Shown here piece by piece: positions 15,229-24,918 of a stretch of 64,000 nucleotides of DNA. The position numbers and the translations under genes were made by a program. The stretch is taken from positions 1 through 64,000 of the forward strand of contig CAJKUH010000002.1 of the NCBI GenBank assembly GCA_905203045.1. Direction: 5' to 3'. How positions within the stretch are numbered: position 1 is the first letter of the stretch; each line of letters opens with the position of its first letter. The DNA comes from an uncultured Eggerthella sp. (lineage in GTDB: Bacteria > Actinomycetota > Coriobacteriia > Coriobacteriales > Eggerthellaceae). The notes beneath the pieces were generated by a model, which ran no database searches, was not told the origin of the DNA, and saw nothing but the letters and a program-made list of their open reading frames with translations.

Positions 15229-17787
15229 CTATTTGGCTACCACGTTCACCAAACGGCCGGGGATAACGATGACCTTCTTGATATCCTTGCCATCGGTTGC
15301 GGAAGCAACAGCCTCAAGCGCTGCTTCGCGCACAACGTCCTCTGCAGCGTCGGCAGCAACGGTGATCTTGGCCTTTACCTTGCCGTTTACCTGTACCGCA
15401 AGCTCAACCTCGGCAGCCTTAGCGGCATTCGGGTCGAAATCAGGCCATGCCTCCTTGTGCACGGAAGTCTTGTTGTCCAGAACGTCCTGCCACAGCTCTT
15501 CAGCCCAATGCGGAGCCATCGGAGCCAGCAGCTTCACGATAACCTCGGCAATTTCCTTGTCGAACGCAGCAAGCTCAGCGTTGGCGGCACGGTCTTCCGC
15601 AGAATTCCTGCGCAGATAATCACCCGTAGCATTCACCAACTCCATGATGGCAGCGATGGCCGTGTTGAAGTTGTTGCGCGCAAAGTCGTCGATAACCTTG
15701 CCAACCACACGATGGCGCTCACGTAGCAGCTCGTCGTGAGCCTTCTTCGCCTCTTCGGCCTTGGCACCAGCCTGGAAGTAGGTTTCCTCGCCTGCCTTGC
15801 CGGCAAGGTCGTTCACCATACGCCAGGTGCGGTTCAGGAACTTGTACATGCCAGCCAGGCCGTCTTCGTTCCACTGCAGTTCCTTATCGGGCGGAGCCAT
15901 GAACAGGATGTAGGCACGCACCGCATCGGCACCGTAGCCGGCAATCATGTCCTCGGGGCTGATTACGTTGCCCTTCGACTTGGACATTACCTCGCCGTTT
16001 TCATCGAGCACCATGCCCTGGCACAGCAGGTTGGTGAAGGGTTCGTCGAAGTCGAGCATGCCCATGTCGCGCAGCACCTTCGTGAAGAAGCGGCTGTACA
16101 ACAAGTGCAGAATAGCGTGCTCGATGCCGCCGATGTACTGATCGACCGGCATCCAGCGGTTCACGCGCTCGGGGCTGAACGGCGCTTCGGTGTTGTGCGG
16201 GTCGGTATAACGCATGTAGTACCAGCTAGAGCACGTGAAGGTGTCCATCGTGTCCGTTTCGCGACGAGCGGGCTTGCCGCACTTCGGGCACGTGCACTGG
16301 GCAAAGCCTTCGTGCGTTGCCAGCGTTTCGCCTGCAGCCAGGTCGATGTCCTTCGGCAGGGTTACGGGCAGCTGGTCTTCCGGAACAGGAACAATGCCGC
16401 AGTCGTCGCAGTACACGATGGGAATGGGGTTGCCCCAATAGCGCTGACGGGAAATGAGCCAGTCACGCAGGCGGAACTGCACCGACTTCTTGCCCTTGCC
16501 CTCAGCTTCAAGGTCACCGATGATGGCGTCCACAGCAGGCGAATGCTTACCACCCACCATACCGGTGTATTTGCCGGACTGAACCAGCACACCTTCCGCC
16601 TCGTAGGACTTTTCCCAGTCGACAGACGTTACCTTGCGCTCCTGCACACCGTTGAGCTCAGGATACAGCGGGTCATCTTCGCCCAAAATGATGGGGATAA
16701 TGGGCAGGTCGTACTTGCGGGCGAACTCGAAGTCGCGCTGGTCGCCGCAGGGAACAGCCATTACCGCACCGGTGCCGTAATCGGCCACGATGTAGTCGGC
16801 CACCCATACCGGCACCTTTTCGCCGTTAACGGGGTTGATAACGTAGCGGCCCGTGAAAGCGCCGTGCTTTTCGCGGTCGCCCTGGGCACGCTCTACCGCG
16901 CTCACCTTGGAAGCGCGCTCCACCAGCGCCATAACCTCGGCTTCGTATCCGGTGCCACATACCAGGTCGTGAACCAGGGGGCTTTCGGGGGCCAGCAGGA
17001 AGAAACTGCAGCCGAACAGGGTATCGGGGCGCGTGGTGAACACGGTGATGGTCTGACCGTCGTCTTTGCCTTCGGCGGGAACGAGCTCGAAGTCTACTTC
17101 GGCACCCTCAGAACGGCCAATCCAGTTAGCCTGCATCTGCTTAACCGGCTCGGGCCAACCCTTCAGCTGGTCAAGATCATCCAGCAGCTCTTGAGCGTAG
17201 TCGGTGATCTTGTAGTACCACTGCGTAAGGTCGCGCTTTTCAACCGCGCCATGGCAACGCCAGCATTCTCCTTCGGTTACCTGCTCGTTTGCCAAAACCG
17301 TTTTGCAGTTGGGGCACCAGTTAACCGGACTGTTGCGGCGCTCTACCAAACCGCGCTTGTACATCTGCAGGAAGATCCACTGACCCCAGCGGTAGTATTC
17401 CGGGTCGCAAGCCACAACGGTGCGATCCCAGTCGTAGGAAAAGCCCATGCGCTTGAAGCTGGCCTTCTGCGTTTCGATGTTCGCGTAGGTCCACTTGGCA
17501 GGATGGGAATTGTGCTTGATGGCGGCATTTTCGGCAGGCAGGCCGAATGCGTCCCAACCCATCGGATGCAGCACGTCATAGCCGCGCATGGTGTAATAGC
17601 GAGCCGTTACATCGCCGATAGTGTAGTTGCGAACGTGGCCCATGTGAATGTCGCCCGAAGGGTACGGGAACATCTCGAGCACATAGCGCTTCGGCTTGCT
17701 GGTATCCTCGACTGCCTTGTGTGCGCCCGTTTCAGCCCACACCTTTTGCCAACGAGGTTCAATCTCGTGAGGATTGTATTCTTTCAT
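15229..17787 (-). CDS. leuS: leucyl-tRNA synthetase
   Basis: Class I aminoacyl-tRNA synthetase that charges tRNA-Leu with leucine. The 852-residue protein has the bacterial layout: the HIGH signature as HMGH in FPYPSGDIHMGHVRN near residue 50, zinc-type cysteines in NWCPNCKTVLA and CWRCHG, the CP1 editing domain with TTRPDT, a second Cys-rich motif CTCPKCGKPA, the KMSKS loop as VMSKSKGNVISPEDM, and a C-terminal anticodon-binding and LeuRS tail. The ATG start gives the standard N-terminus YNPHEIEPRWQKVW. No T-box leader signature was seen in the 290 bases upstream. It is the only gene between two terminators and is likely monocistronic. Confidence 0.97.
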   Translation of the reverse strand: MKEYNPHEIEPRWQKVWAETGAHKAVEDTSKPKRYVLEMFPYPSGDIHMGHVRNYTIGDVTARYYTMRGYDVLHPMGWDAFGLPAENAAIKHNSHPAKWTYANIETQKASFKRMGFSYDWDRTVVACDPEYYRWGQWIFLQMYKRGLVERRNSPVNWCPNCKTVLANEQVTEGECWRCHGAVEKRDLTQWYYKITDYAQELLDDLDQLKGWPEPVKQMQANWIGRSEGAEVDFELVPAEGKDDGQTITVFTTRPDTLFGCSFFLLAPESPLVHDLVCGTGYEAEVMALVERASKVSAVERAQGDREKHGAFTGRYVINPVNGEKVPVWVADYIVADYGTGAVMAVPCGDQRDFEFARKYDLPIIPIILGEDDPLYPELNGVQERKVTSVDWEKSYEAEGVLVQSGKYTGMVGGKHSPAVDAIIGDLEAEGKGKKSVQFRLRDWLISRQRYWGNPIPIVYCDDCGIVPVPEDQLPVTLPKDIDLAAGETLATHEGFAQCTCPKCGKPARRETDTMDTFTCSSWYYMRYTDPHNTEAPFSPERVNRWMPVDQYIGGIEHAILHLLYSRFFTKVLRDMGMLDFDEPFTNLLCQGMVLDENGEVMSKSKGNVISPEDMIAGYGADAVRAYILFMAPPDKELQWNEDGLAGMYKFLNRTWRMVNDLAGKAGEETYFQAGAKAEEAKKAHDELLRERHRVVGKVIDDFARNNFNTAIAAIMELVNATGDYLRRNSAEDRAANAELAAFDKEIAEVIVKLLAPMAPHWAEELWQDVLDNKTSVHKEAWPDFDPNAAKAAEVELAVQVNGKVKAKITVAADAAEDVVREAALEAVASATDGKDIKKVIVIPGRLVNVVAK

Positions 17788-17907
17788 GAGGCAAAATCCT
17801 TTTTCCGATACTTCATGCGCGCGGCACCAGGCAATTCACGAAGTTGGAACGCGAAAGCAGCTTCGTGCGAAACTGGCCTACGATGCCGAATATACATACG
17901 GTTTGTC

Positions 17908-17913
17908 ATTATA
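17908..17913 (-). promoter_or_regulatory. possible -10 box upstream of leuS
   Basis: A perfect TATAAT on the leftward strand, about 120 bases before the leuS ATG. No convincing -35 hexamer lies at the right distance, so the call is tentative. Confidence 0.3.
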
Positions 17914-18023
17914 TCGCGTTGCCGTTGCGCCTGCGTTTCCCCGCACAATTTCCCCTAAGCGGCACCACACAGAGCAAATTAGGTACCGCAGCCCGTTCGG
18001 CAGCCGAACAGAACAGGAGCAAC

Positions 18024-18057
18024 AAAAAAGCGGAAGCCTTGATAGACTTCCGCTTTC
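18024..18057 (-). terminator. terminator of the coiled-coil/DPBB wall protein gene
   Basis: AAGCGGAAG and CTTCCGCTT form a stem around a 10-base loop, followed on the leftward strand by TTTTTTG. Confidence 0.85.
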
Positions 18058-18085
18058 AAAATGCTGAAACGAAATGAGGCACGTG

Positions 18086-19270
18086 CTACAGAATACGGTA
18101 GCTTACCGTGCGAACGCCCCATGCCTGGCAGGTGCTGAACCCGAACGCCTTGAAAACACCCGGCTGCAGGTCAAGCGCACGCGAGCCGCCGCCCATGTTG
18201 CCCAAGTCGTTGATGGTGGCAATCACCGTTTTGCCGCCGTACTTGATTTCAACAGCGCGTCCCAAATAGGAACGGCAGTTAGGCCAGGAAAGCGGCACCG
18301 CAACACCCATAGAGGTGTCGTTGCAGATAGCGCCCGTTGCCGTGGTACCCGGATTCGGGGTGCCCTTGTCGCTGCTTCCGCCGTAGGCAGAGGCGGCACC
18401 CGTCTTCCAACCCGCGCTAGAGCTGCTAGAGCCGGAATTGCCCGAGTTCGAGCCGGAATTCGAAGAGCTGGAGTTGTTGTTCTTGTTGCCCGAGTTGCTG
18501 GAACTATTGCTGGAGCTCGAGGTATTGGTGTTCGCCGTCTGGTTGCGGTCGGTGTCGGTGTTCCACTTAGAGCTGGTTTGCGTGTTGTTCGAAGAAGCAG
18601 CGGCAGCGGCCTGCTTGGCCTCTTCCTTTTTCTTCATTTCCTCGGCCTGGGCCTGCAAGGCGGCAAGCTGAGCCTGTGCCTGCTCTTCCTTGATGGAGGA
18701 AACCTTGGCAGAAGCGTCGGACACGACCTTTTCAGCCTGGCTCTTCTTCTGGTCAGCCTGGTCGATCAGCTGCTGCTGCTGGTCGCGCTGGCCATCAAGC
18801 TCGCTCAGCGCCTGGGAAAACGTGTCGCGCAGCTGTTCCTGCTCGGCCACCTTTTCAGCCTGATCCTGCTGGATGGAAGAATAGTACGTCAGGTTCTTGG
18901 TGAAGTCGGAGATGTTTTCGCTCGTAAGAACGATGTTCACCAGCGAAAGCGCCCCATCGCTCTTGTACTGCGAAAGGATGGCGTCGGAGAGCGTATCGCG
19001 TCCGGCCAGCATCTTCGCCTGAGCATCCTGCACCTTCTGGGTGGTATCGCTGATCTGCGAATCGAGGTTGCCCAACTGAGACTGAAGCGAATCGTACTCT
19101 TTGTTAAGGGAATCAAGCTCCGCCGAGGCCTGGGAAAGCGTTGCCTGGGCATCGGAAAGCTCGTCTGCGTGCGCTTCACGCACAGCGCCGGTTGCCGGCA
19201 GGGCCATGGAAAGGGCCAGTGCCACGCTAACGGGAACTGCGGTAAGCGCTTTATGTACTCGTGTAGACAT
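18086..19270 (-). CDS. secreted coiled-coil protein with C-terminal double-psi beta-barrel (RlpA/3D-like) domain
   Basis: The 394-residue protein starts with a signal peptide (residues 1-35, cleavage near REAHA). A long coiled coil follows (about 36-225), rich in Gln, Asp and Ala and resembling the N-terminal module of PcsB-type wall hydrolases. A disordered Ser/Asn/Gly linker leads to a double-psi beta-barrel domain (last ~100 residues) with ATGAICNDTSMGVAVP, TVIATINDLGNMGGGSRALDL and WGVRTVSYRIL. The Asp in INDLG and the Asp in ALDL match conserved residues of RlpA/expansin-like lytic enzymes, so a role in peptidoglycan cleavage or division is likely. The start used is the ATG at the signal peptide; the open frame extends 41 codons further but without a plausible leader. 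Confidence 0.82.
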   Translation of the reverse strand: MSTRVHKALTAVPVSVALALSMALPATGAVREAHADELSDAQATLSQASAELDSLNKEYDSLQSQLGNLDSQISDTTQKVQDAQAKMLAGRDTLSDAILSQYKSDGALSLVNIVLTSENISDFTKNLTYYSSIQQDQAEKVAEQEQLRDTFSQALSELDGQRDQQQQLIDQADQKKSQAEKVVSDASAKVSSIKEEQAQAQLAALQAQAEEMKKKEEAKQAAAAASSNNTQTSSKWNTDTDRNQTANTNTSSSSNSSSNSGNKNNNSSSSNSGSNSGNSGSSSSSAGWKTGAASAYGGSSDKGTPNPGTTATGAICNDTSMGVAVPLSWPNCRSYLGRAVEIKYGGKTVIATINDLGNMGGGSRALDLQPGVFKAFGFSTCQAWGVRTVSYRIL

Positions 19271-19370
19271 GCTTAAGAGTGTAGCGTACCCGCCTGAATT
19301 GGCATAATCGCACCTATTGCAACGGTTTGCCGCTTTACCCGCACAAATCCTATCACGCCAGTTCAGGCAT

Positions 19371-19413
19371 AAAAAATCTCCCCATTCCAGCACCGCCGAA
19401 ACAGGGAGATTTT
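19371..19413 (-). terminator. terminator of guaB
   Basis: AAAATCTCCC and GGGAGATTTT (with a 21-base loop) followed by T on the leftward strand, 54 bases after the guaB stop. Confidence 0.75.
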
Positions 19414-19467
19414 ATGAAGAGCCGTTAGTGGCAAGCCAAACGAAACAAGTTCGTTTGGGCGCTTTTC

Positions 19468-20985
19468 CTAGCGCGTGTTACTTACGAAGGGCGTCTTGTC
19501 CTTCAGCAGAACGTCGTGCGCGCCGCCTTCAACGATGGAAGTGGAGCTGATAACGGTGAGCTTCGCCTTTTCCTGAAGTTCGGGGATGGTAAGCGCGCCG
19601 CAGTTGCACATGGTGGAGCGAACCTTGGAAAGCGTAAGGTCGACGTTGTCCTTCAGCGGGCCAGCGTAGGGAACGTAGGAGTCTACGCCCTCTTCGAAGG
19701 TCATGCCCTTCTTGTTGCCGCCCAAGTCGTAGCGCTGCCAGTTGCGGGCGCGGCTGGAACCTTCGCCCCAGTATTCCTTCATGTGCTGGCCGTTTACCAC
19801 AACCTTGTTGTTGGGAGCCTCGTCGAAGCGGGCGAAGTAGCGGCCCAGCATGATGAAATCGGCGCCCATAGCAAGTGCCAGGGTGATGTGGTGGTCGTAC
19901 ACCGTGCCACCGTCGGAGCAAACGGGAACATAGACGCCAGTTTCGCGGAAGTACTCGTCGCGAGCCTTGGCAACTTCGATCAGAGCCGTTGCCTGACCAC
20001 GGCCGATGCCCTTGGTTTCACGCGTGATGCAGATGGAACCGCCGCCGATACCGACCTTGATAAAGTCGGCGCCAGCTTCAGCCAGGAAGCGGAAGCCTTC
20101 GGTGTCTACCACATTACCGGCGCCAACCTTTACGGAATCGCCGTAGTGAGCGCGGATCCATGCGATGGTGCGGGACTGCCACTCGGAAAAGCCCTCGGAA
20201 GAGTCGATGCACAGAACATCAGCGCCTGCTTCGATGAGCGCAGGAACACGCTCAGCGTAGTCACGCGTGTTGATGCCCGCACCAACGAGGTAGCGCTTGT
20301 GGGAGTCGAGCAGTTCGTGCGGGTTGGACTTATGCTGTTCGTAGTCCTTGCGGAATACCATGTACATAAGGTTGTCGTTGTCGTCAACGATGGGAAGCGA
20401 ATTGAGCTTGTTGTCCCAGATGATGTCGTTGGCTTCCTTCAGCGTGGTGCTGGCGTTGCCCACAATAAGCTCTTCGCGCGGGGTCATGAACTCGGATACG
20501 GGAGTGTCCAGATCCATGCGGGAAAGACGATAGTCGCGGCCGGTAACAATGCCCAGAAGCTTGCCCTGACCAAGGCCGTTTTCGGTAACGGGCATGGTGG
20601 TGTGGCCGCTCTTTTCCTTCAGCGCAACAACATCGCGGAGCGTTGCGTTGGGGGTAAGGTTGGAATCGCTGCGCACAAAGCCGGCCTTATGGTCCTTAAC
20701 GCGGCGAACCATGGCAGCCTGGTCTTCGATGCTCTGGGAGCCGAAGATAAAGGAAAGGCCGCCCTGCTGAGCAAGCGCTACGGCCATGCCGTCATCGGAA
20801 ACAGCCTGCATGATTGCAGAAACCATGGGGATAGAAAGCTTCAGAGCAGGTTCTTCACCCTTCTTATAGCGCACGAGCGGAGTGGAAAGGTCAACCTTTT
20901 CAGGGATGCACTCCGAAGAAGAGTAGCCCGGAACGAGCAGGTACTCGTTAAAAGTACGAGAGGGTTCGTCGAAATAATGTGCCAT
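19468..20985 (-). CDS. guaB: IMP dehydrogenase
   Basis: Oxidises IMP to XMP with NAD, the committed step of GMP synthesis. The 505-residue protein has the TIM-barrel catalytic domain interrupted by two CBS domains (about residues 110-225; motifs MPVTENG, GIVTGRDYR, SLPIVDDNDNL). The catalytic loop reads KVGIGGGSICITRE with the reactive Cys, and the flap region is KEYWGEGSSRARNWQRY with the Arg-Tyr expected for the hydrolysis step. AAGGAG lies before the ATG, and a TATAAT box lies about 90 bases upstream (21073-21078). Terminators on both sides suggest a single-gene unit. Confidence 0.95.
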   Translation of the reverse strand: MAHYFDEPSRTFNEYLLVPGYSSSECIPEKVDLSTPLVRYKKGEEPALKLSIPMVSAIMQAVSDDGMAVALAQQGGLSFIFGSQSIEDQAAMVRRVKDHKAGFVRSDSNLTPNATLRDVVALKEKSGHTTMPVTENGLGQGKLLGIVTGRDYRLSRMDLDTPVSEFMTPREELIVGNASTTLKEANDIIWDNKLNSLPIVDDNDNLMYMVFRKDYEQHKSNPHELLDSHKRYLVGAGINTRDYAERVPALIEAGADVLCIDSSEGFSEWQSRTIAWIRAHYGDSVKVGAGNVVDTEGFRFLAEAGADFIKVGIGGGSICITRETKGIGRGQATALIEVAKARDEYFRETGVYVPVCSDGGTVYDHHITLALAMGADFIMLGRYFARFDEAPNNKVVVNGQHMKEYWGEGSSRARNWQRYDLGGNKKGMTFEEGVDSYVPYAGPLKDNVDLTLSKVRSTMCNCGALTIPELQEKAKLTVISSTSIVEGGAHDVLLKDKTPFVSNTR

Positions 20986-21116
20986 GTAGCGCTCCTTAAC
21001 TGAGTCTCATTTTTCCGATCCCCCGCTCTTGGCCGGTCCCCTTCATGCCCGGACGAGTTCCGCGAGGTTATTTCATTATAGACACGTGCACGGAGCATGG
21101 GGAAAGCGATATAAGA

Positions 21117-21148
21117 AAAATGGCTACCGCCCGATAGGCGGTAGCCAA
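21117..21148 (-). terminator. terminator hairpin between the M18 aminopeptidase and guaB
   Basis: A perfect 10-bp stem GGCTACCGCC/GGCGGTAGCC with a five-base loop, followed by ATTTTTCTT on the leftward strand. It is the second of two tandem terminators after the aminopeptidase gene. Confidence 0.8.
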
Positions 21149-21173
21149 GGTTTCGCCAACATGCTTAAGGAAG

Positions 21174-21218
21174 CAAAAAGCCCAGGGACGGCATCCACAC
21201 CGTTCCCTGAGCTTTGAG
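21174..21218 (-). terminator. terminator of the M18 aminopeptidase gene
   Basis: AAAGCTCAGGGAACGG pairs with CCGTCCCTGGGCTTT, followed by T on the leftward strand, about 75 bases past the stop codon. Confidence 0.8.
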
Positions 21219-21293
21219 ATCTCCTTGCACCGTCAGGGCAAGGCGCACGTTGTCGCAGCCTTTGCGATTTCCATGGCTAGCGCATCGCGGCTA

Positions 21294-22706
21294 TTACGCT
21301 TCGAGGAATGCCTTATAGCCCTTGTAAGCTTCGTAGATATCGGCCTTGGAGGTCACTTCCCACGGGGCATGCATCGAAAGCACGGCAACGCCGGAATCGA
21401 TGACGTCCATGCCGTACTTAGCGGGAAGGTAAGCGATGGTGCCACCGCCGCCCGCGTCAACCTTGCCAAGCTCAGCAGTCTGGAAGGCGACTTCAGCATC
21501 GTCCATCACGCGACGCACGTATGCCACGTATTCGGCACGAGCATCGTTCGATCCGCTTTTGCCGCGAGCGCCAGTGTATTTGTTGAACACCAGGCCCTTA
21601 CCCAGGTAGGCAGCGTTCTTCGTTTCGAACACCGAAGCATATGCCGGGTCGAAGCCCGCCGAAACGTCGGAGGAAAGCATACGCGATGCCGAAAGGATGC
21701 GACGTAGCGCCAAGGGGCCTTCGGCGCCCGCCAGTGCGGCGATTTCGGCGATGGTGTTCTCGAAGAAGAGCGAGCCCATACCGGTTGCGCCCACACTGCC
21801 GATTTCTTCTTTGTCGACCAGCACGCACACGGCAGTTTTCTTCGGCGTGTCGATTGCCAGCTGCGCTTCCAGCGAAGTGTAGGCGCATACGCGGTCGTCC
21901 TGGCCGTAGCCGATAACCATGCTGCGGTCAAAGCCCAGCTCACGAGCGCGACCAGCAGGCACAACCTCGATTTCTGCAGAGAGGAAATCTTCTTCAGTGA
22001 TGCCGTACTTTTCTTCCAGAAGCTTCAGAGCGAATGCCTTTACCGGCTCCTTTGCTGCGGCCTTTTCCTCGTCGGTGGCATCCTCGGCGGGCTTTACCAC
22101 CAAGGGGCGGTTGCCAATAAGCACATCGAGGTTTTCGCCTTCCACAACCTCGCTGCCCTTCTTGGCCATTTGCTGGTTGCCCAAATGCGGCAAAAGGTCG
22201 GTTACGCAGAACACCGGGTCGCCGGCGTCGTCGCCCACGTTCACGTCAACCACGGTGCCGTCGGTCTTTGCCACCACGCCGTGCAGGGCCAAGGGCAGCG
22301 TTACCCACTGGTAGTGCTTGATGCCGCCGTAATAATGCGTGTCCAAGAAGGCAAACCCGTTGTTTTCGTACACTGGATTCTGCTTCAAGTCCAAACGGGG
22401 GCTGTCGATGTGCGCGCCCAAAATGTTCAGACCCTCTTCAAGCGGCTCGGTGCCAACATGCGCCAGGATGAGCGACTTGCCATGCACGCCAGCCCACACC
22501 TTGTCGCCCGCTTTCAGCGCGCGGCCTTCGCGAACCGCTTCCGCAAGCGGCTTGTAGCCTGCAGCTTCGGCCTGGGCAACCGCGCCCGCGAAGCAACGAC
22601 GCTCGGTTTTGTTGTTCGAGATGAAATCGATGTAGCGGGAAGCCAAACCGTTCAGCTCTTCAAACTGCTGGTCGGTGTAACCTTCCCATGCGACTTTGCG
22701 TTCCAA
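21294..22706 (-). CDS. M18-family zinc aminopeptidase
   Basis: A cytosolic dinuclear-zinc aminopeptidase of the aspartyl/aminopeptidase I family that removes N-terminal residues from peptides. The 470-residue length is typical. Metal and catalytic motifs appear in order: GAHIDSPRLD (His and Asp), GQDDRVCAY (bridging Asp), DKEEIGS (catalytic Glu pair), SSDVSAGFDP (Asp) and LSMHAPWEV (last His). I chose a TTG start because GAAAGGGG lies six bases before it; the longer frame upstream shows no relation to the family. Two tandem terminators follow the gene. Confidence 0.92.
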   Translation of the reverse strand: MERKVAWEGYTDQQFEELNGLASRYIDFISNNKTERRCFAGAVAQAEAAGYKPLAEAVREGRALKAGDKVWAGVHGKSLILAHVGTEPLEEGLNILGAHIDSPRLDLKQNPVYENNGFAFLDTHYYGGIKHYQWVTLPLALHGVVAKTDGTVVDVNVGDDAGDPVFCVTDLLPHLGNQQMAKKGSEVVEGENLDVLIGNRPLVVKPAEDATDEEKAAAKEPVKAFALKLLEEKYGITEEDFLSAEIEVVPAGRARELGFDRSMVIGYGQDDRVCAYTSLEAQLAIDTPKKTAVCVLVDKEEIGSVGATGMGSLFFENTIAEIAALAGAEGPLALRRILSASRMLSSDVSAGFDPAYASVFETKNAAYLGKGLVFNKYTGARGKSGSNDARAEYVAYVRRVMDDAEVAFQTAELGKVDAGGGGTIAYLPAKYGMDVIDSGVAVLSMHAPWEVTSKADIYEAYKGYKAFLEA

Positions 22707-22952
22707 AGGAACCCCTTTCACGGAAACCTGTTTATCGCAAGAAAGCGTAGCACAACCGCTTTTCGGAGGACCCGCCGCAAGCCACCCGTCACGCAACAGG
22801 AACCAAGGGGCATCCGCACAGGTGGGCAAAAGGCGCTTTCCCGCGCAACCGCATCGCAACAAGCAAAACGAATAGGCAAGCAAGCGCCAAGCGAGAAACC
22901 GGCAATGCACGGCACCTATTCCCTACACTCAAAAAACTGCCATCAGAAAGAA

Positions 22953-22981
22953 AACCCCGAAACCAAAACTGATTTCGGGGT
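22953..22981 (-). terminator. terminator of the LCP gene
   Basis: ACCCCGAAA/TTTCGGGGT with an 11-base loop, followed by TTTCTTTC on the leftward strand, about 100 bases after the LCP stop. The rest of the ~375-base gap to the aminopeptidase gene holds nothing recognisable. Confidence 0.8.
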
Positions 22982-23083
22982 AAATAATCGCGAAAAGAGT
23001 CAGCAATAAGGCAAGCGGTTATAAAGAGCAAACGTCCTACGTTGCTTGCGCACCCTACGCTATCTGGCAAAACAGCTCAGTCG

Positions 23084-24772
23084 CTAATTCCAATCCTGGC
23101 CGACAACCACCAGGTAGTCGCTGCTGAAGGAATAGGTGCCGTCGTTCTTCTTCACCGTGCCACGGCCAAGCAGATCGGCAATCTTCTGCGCCTGGCTGGA
23201 ATCGCTGCCGTTGTACACCACAATCGTGCTCTTGTAGTTGTAATCGTCGGCATTGCCTGTTTCGCATACTGCGCCCTGGGGCGTGAGCTTCGAAGCCGCT
23301 TCATTGGCACAGCCCTGAATACCGCTGCCGTTCTTCACGGCAACCTTCACCCCGGAGAGCGAAGCAGACGAAGAAGAGGAAGACGAGCTGGAACTCTTCG
23401 AAGCGTTGTCGCTGGTTCCGCTGCCACCATTGCCCGCAGATGACATCACGCATCCCGTAGCAGGATCAACCACGGTATCTTCCGTAGGCGAAAGCCCCTT
23501 CTTCACGCGGTCCATCATCTTGTTCCACTCGGTAGTGTTCGGCTTTTCGTACCAGATATCGTTCTCGTACACCGAGGTGGTGGGCACCTGCGCTGAGTAC
23601 ACGTTGTTCTCGACATCGATGCCGATCATCGATTGCGCCAGGCCCAAAATGCCTGCCGCCGAATAGTCGGTAGTGATGTACTGGGCAAGCGTGCTTACCG
23701 TGTTGGTGAGCGTGGCAATATCTGAGCTCATAAGCTGCTTCATAATGGCGGAAATTACCATGCGCTGGTTTGCAGCGCGAATGGAGTCGCCATCGCCGTC
23801 GCCCACGTTGTCGTAGTTATGACGGCTGCGGCACAAAATAAGCGCCTGCTCGCCGTTCAAGGTTTGCTCGCCCGCATCAACGTGGCCGCCAGCCATATCG
23901 TCGTTGATTTCCATGGGAACGTTCACCTTGATACCACCCAGTGAATCGACCACCGCCTTAAAGCCATCGAAGTCGATTTCAGCGTAGTGGTTTATAGGCA
24001 CGCCCGCCAACTTCGAAACCGCGTCGATGGCGCCTGAAGGACCGCCGAACGCGTACGCGGCATTGATTTTCTGCGTACCGTGGCTGCCGATGGTTACCTG
24101 GGTATCACGCGGAATGGAAATAAGCGTTACCTGTTTTTCCTTTGGGTCAATGCGCGCCAATATCATGGAGTCGGTTCGGTATGAACCACCATATTCATTT
24201 GTTGACTCGCGTTGCTCCGATTTGTCGATGCCGATAAGCAGCATATAGAACGGATCAGATGCCGAATCAGCAACAGAAAGCGAGTTCAGAAGGTCGGAAT
24301 CAACGTCCTTGTTCAAAGTTTTGTCAAGGTCGTTCAAATATGCCCACGCAGCACCAACGCCGCCAATTACCAGGGCAAGGCATACCGCAATTACGCCGAT
24401 GCCAATGCGCTTGCGGCGCTTCTTTGAGCGCTCGCGCTTGGCGCGCAGAATCTCGCGATCGTGGTCGGAACGAGGAACATAGGGGCCGCGCTTGGTAGGG
24501 GAACCGTAAGCGCCCTTCGAGCGATAGTTGCTCTTCTGGGGCTCGCGAACAGGCGTTACGTGAGTTGAGGAACCATAATTGCTGGCACCATAGGCATTCG
24601 CATCCCGACTTACGGTGTGCGAAGAATGCGACGCCGCATGGGACGAACGAGTATACGGGTCGGAAGCGCTTCCCGCGGAACGATGCGGCGTGTTTGAAGC
24701 GTGGGCAGCGTGTGCCGCCCTGTTCTCGGAACGGGCCGAACGTCTTGATGGCTTGTTATTCGAAGCAAACAT
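23084..24772 (-). CDS. LytR-CpsA-Psr (LCP) family wall-glycopolymer ligase with LytR_C domain
   Basis: LCP proteins transfer lipid-linked anionic or capsular glycans onto peptidoglycan. About 120 N-terminal residues are a Ser/His/Arg-rich disordered cytoplasmic tail, followed by one membrane helix (IGIGVIAVCLALVIGGVGAAW), the LCP domain (about 165-400) and, after a Ser-rich linker, a LytR_C domain (GVKVAVKNGSGIQG onward). Signature LCP residues are present: LLIGIDKSE, RTDSMILARIDPK, LISIPRDTQV, INAAYAFGG, and the Arg pair in LILCRSRH and NQRMVISA. A TATACT box lies about 60 bases upstream. The presence of an LCP, three GT2 enzymes and a dTDP-sugar operon in one window fits attachment of a wall polysaccharide. 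Confidence 0.92.
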   Translation of the reverse strand: MFASNNKPSRRSARSENRAAHAAHASNTPHRSAGSASDPYTRSSHAASHSSHTVSRDANAYGASNYGSSTHVTPVREPQKSNYRSKGAYGSPTKRGPYVPRSDHDREILRAKRERSKKRRKRIGIGVIAVCLALVIGGVGAAWAYLNDLDKTLNKDVDSDLLNSLSVADSASDPFYMLLIGIDKSEQRESTNEYGGSYRTDSMILARIDPKEKQVTLISIPRDTQVTIGSHGTQKINAAYAFGGPSGAIDAVSKLAGVPINHYAEIDFDGFKAVVDSLGGIKVNVPMEINDDMAGGHVDAGEQTLNGEQALILCRSRHNYDNVGDGDGDSIRAANQRMVISAIMKQLMSSDIATLTNTVSTLAQYITTDYSAAGILGLAQSMIGIDVENNVYSAQVPTTSVYENDIWYEKPNTTEWNKMMDRVKKGLSPTEDTVVDPATGCVMSSAGNGGSGTSDNASKSSSSSSSSSSASLSGVKVAVKNGSGIQGCANEAASKLTPQGAVCETGNADDYNYKSTIVVYNGSDSSQAQKIADLLGRGTVKKNDGTYSFSSDYLVVVGQDWN

Positions 24773-24918
24773 AGAATAGATGATGCGGAAAACTCACAGG
24801 CTGCGCAAATCAATTCGGCGAAAACCATAGTATACGCGGATTGACGCAATAAAATATGCGCATTTTTGTACAAACTTATACATGATGTTGGGTTTTTACA
24901 ACACTGTCAGCGATCGTA

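Noticed and set aside
17788..18020. T-box leader for leuS
   Set aside because: No AGGGTGGNACCGCG-like T-box sequence or antiterminator was found upstream of leuS.
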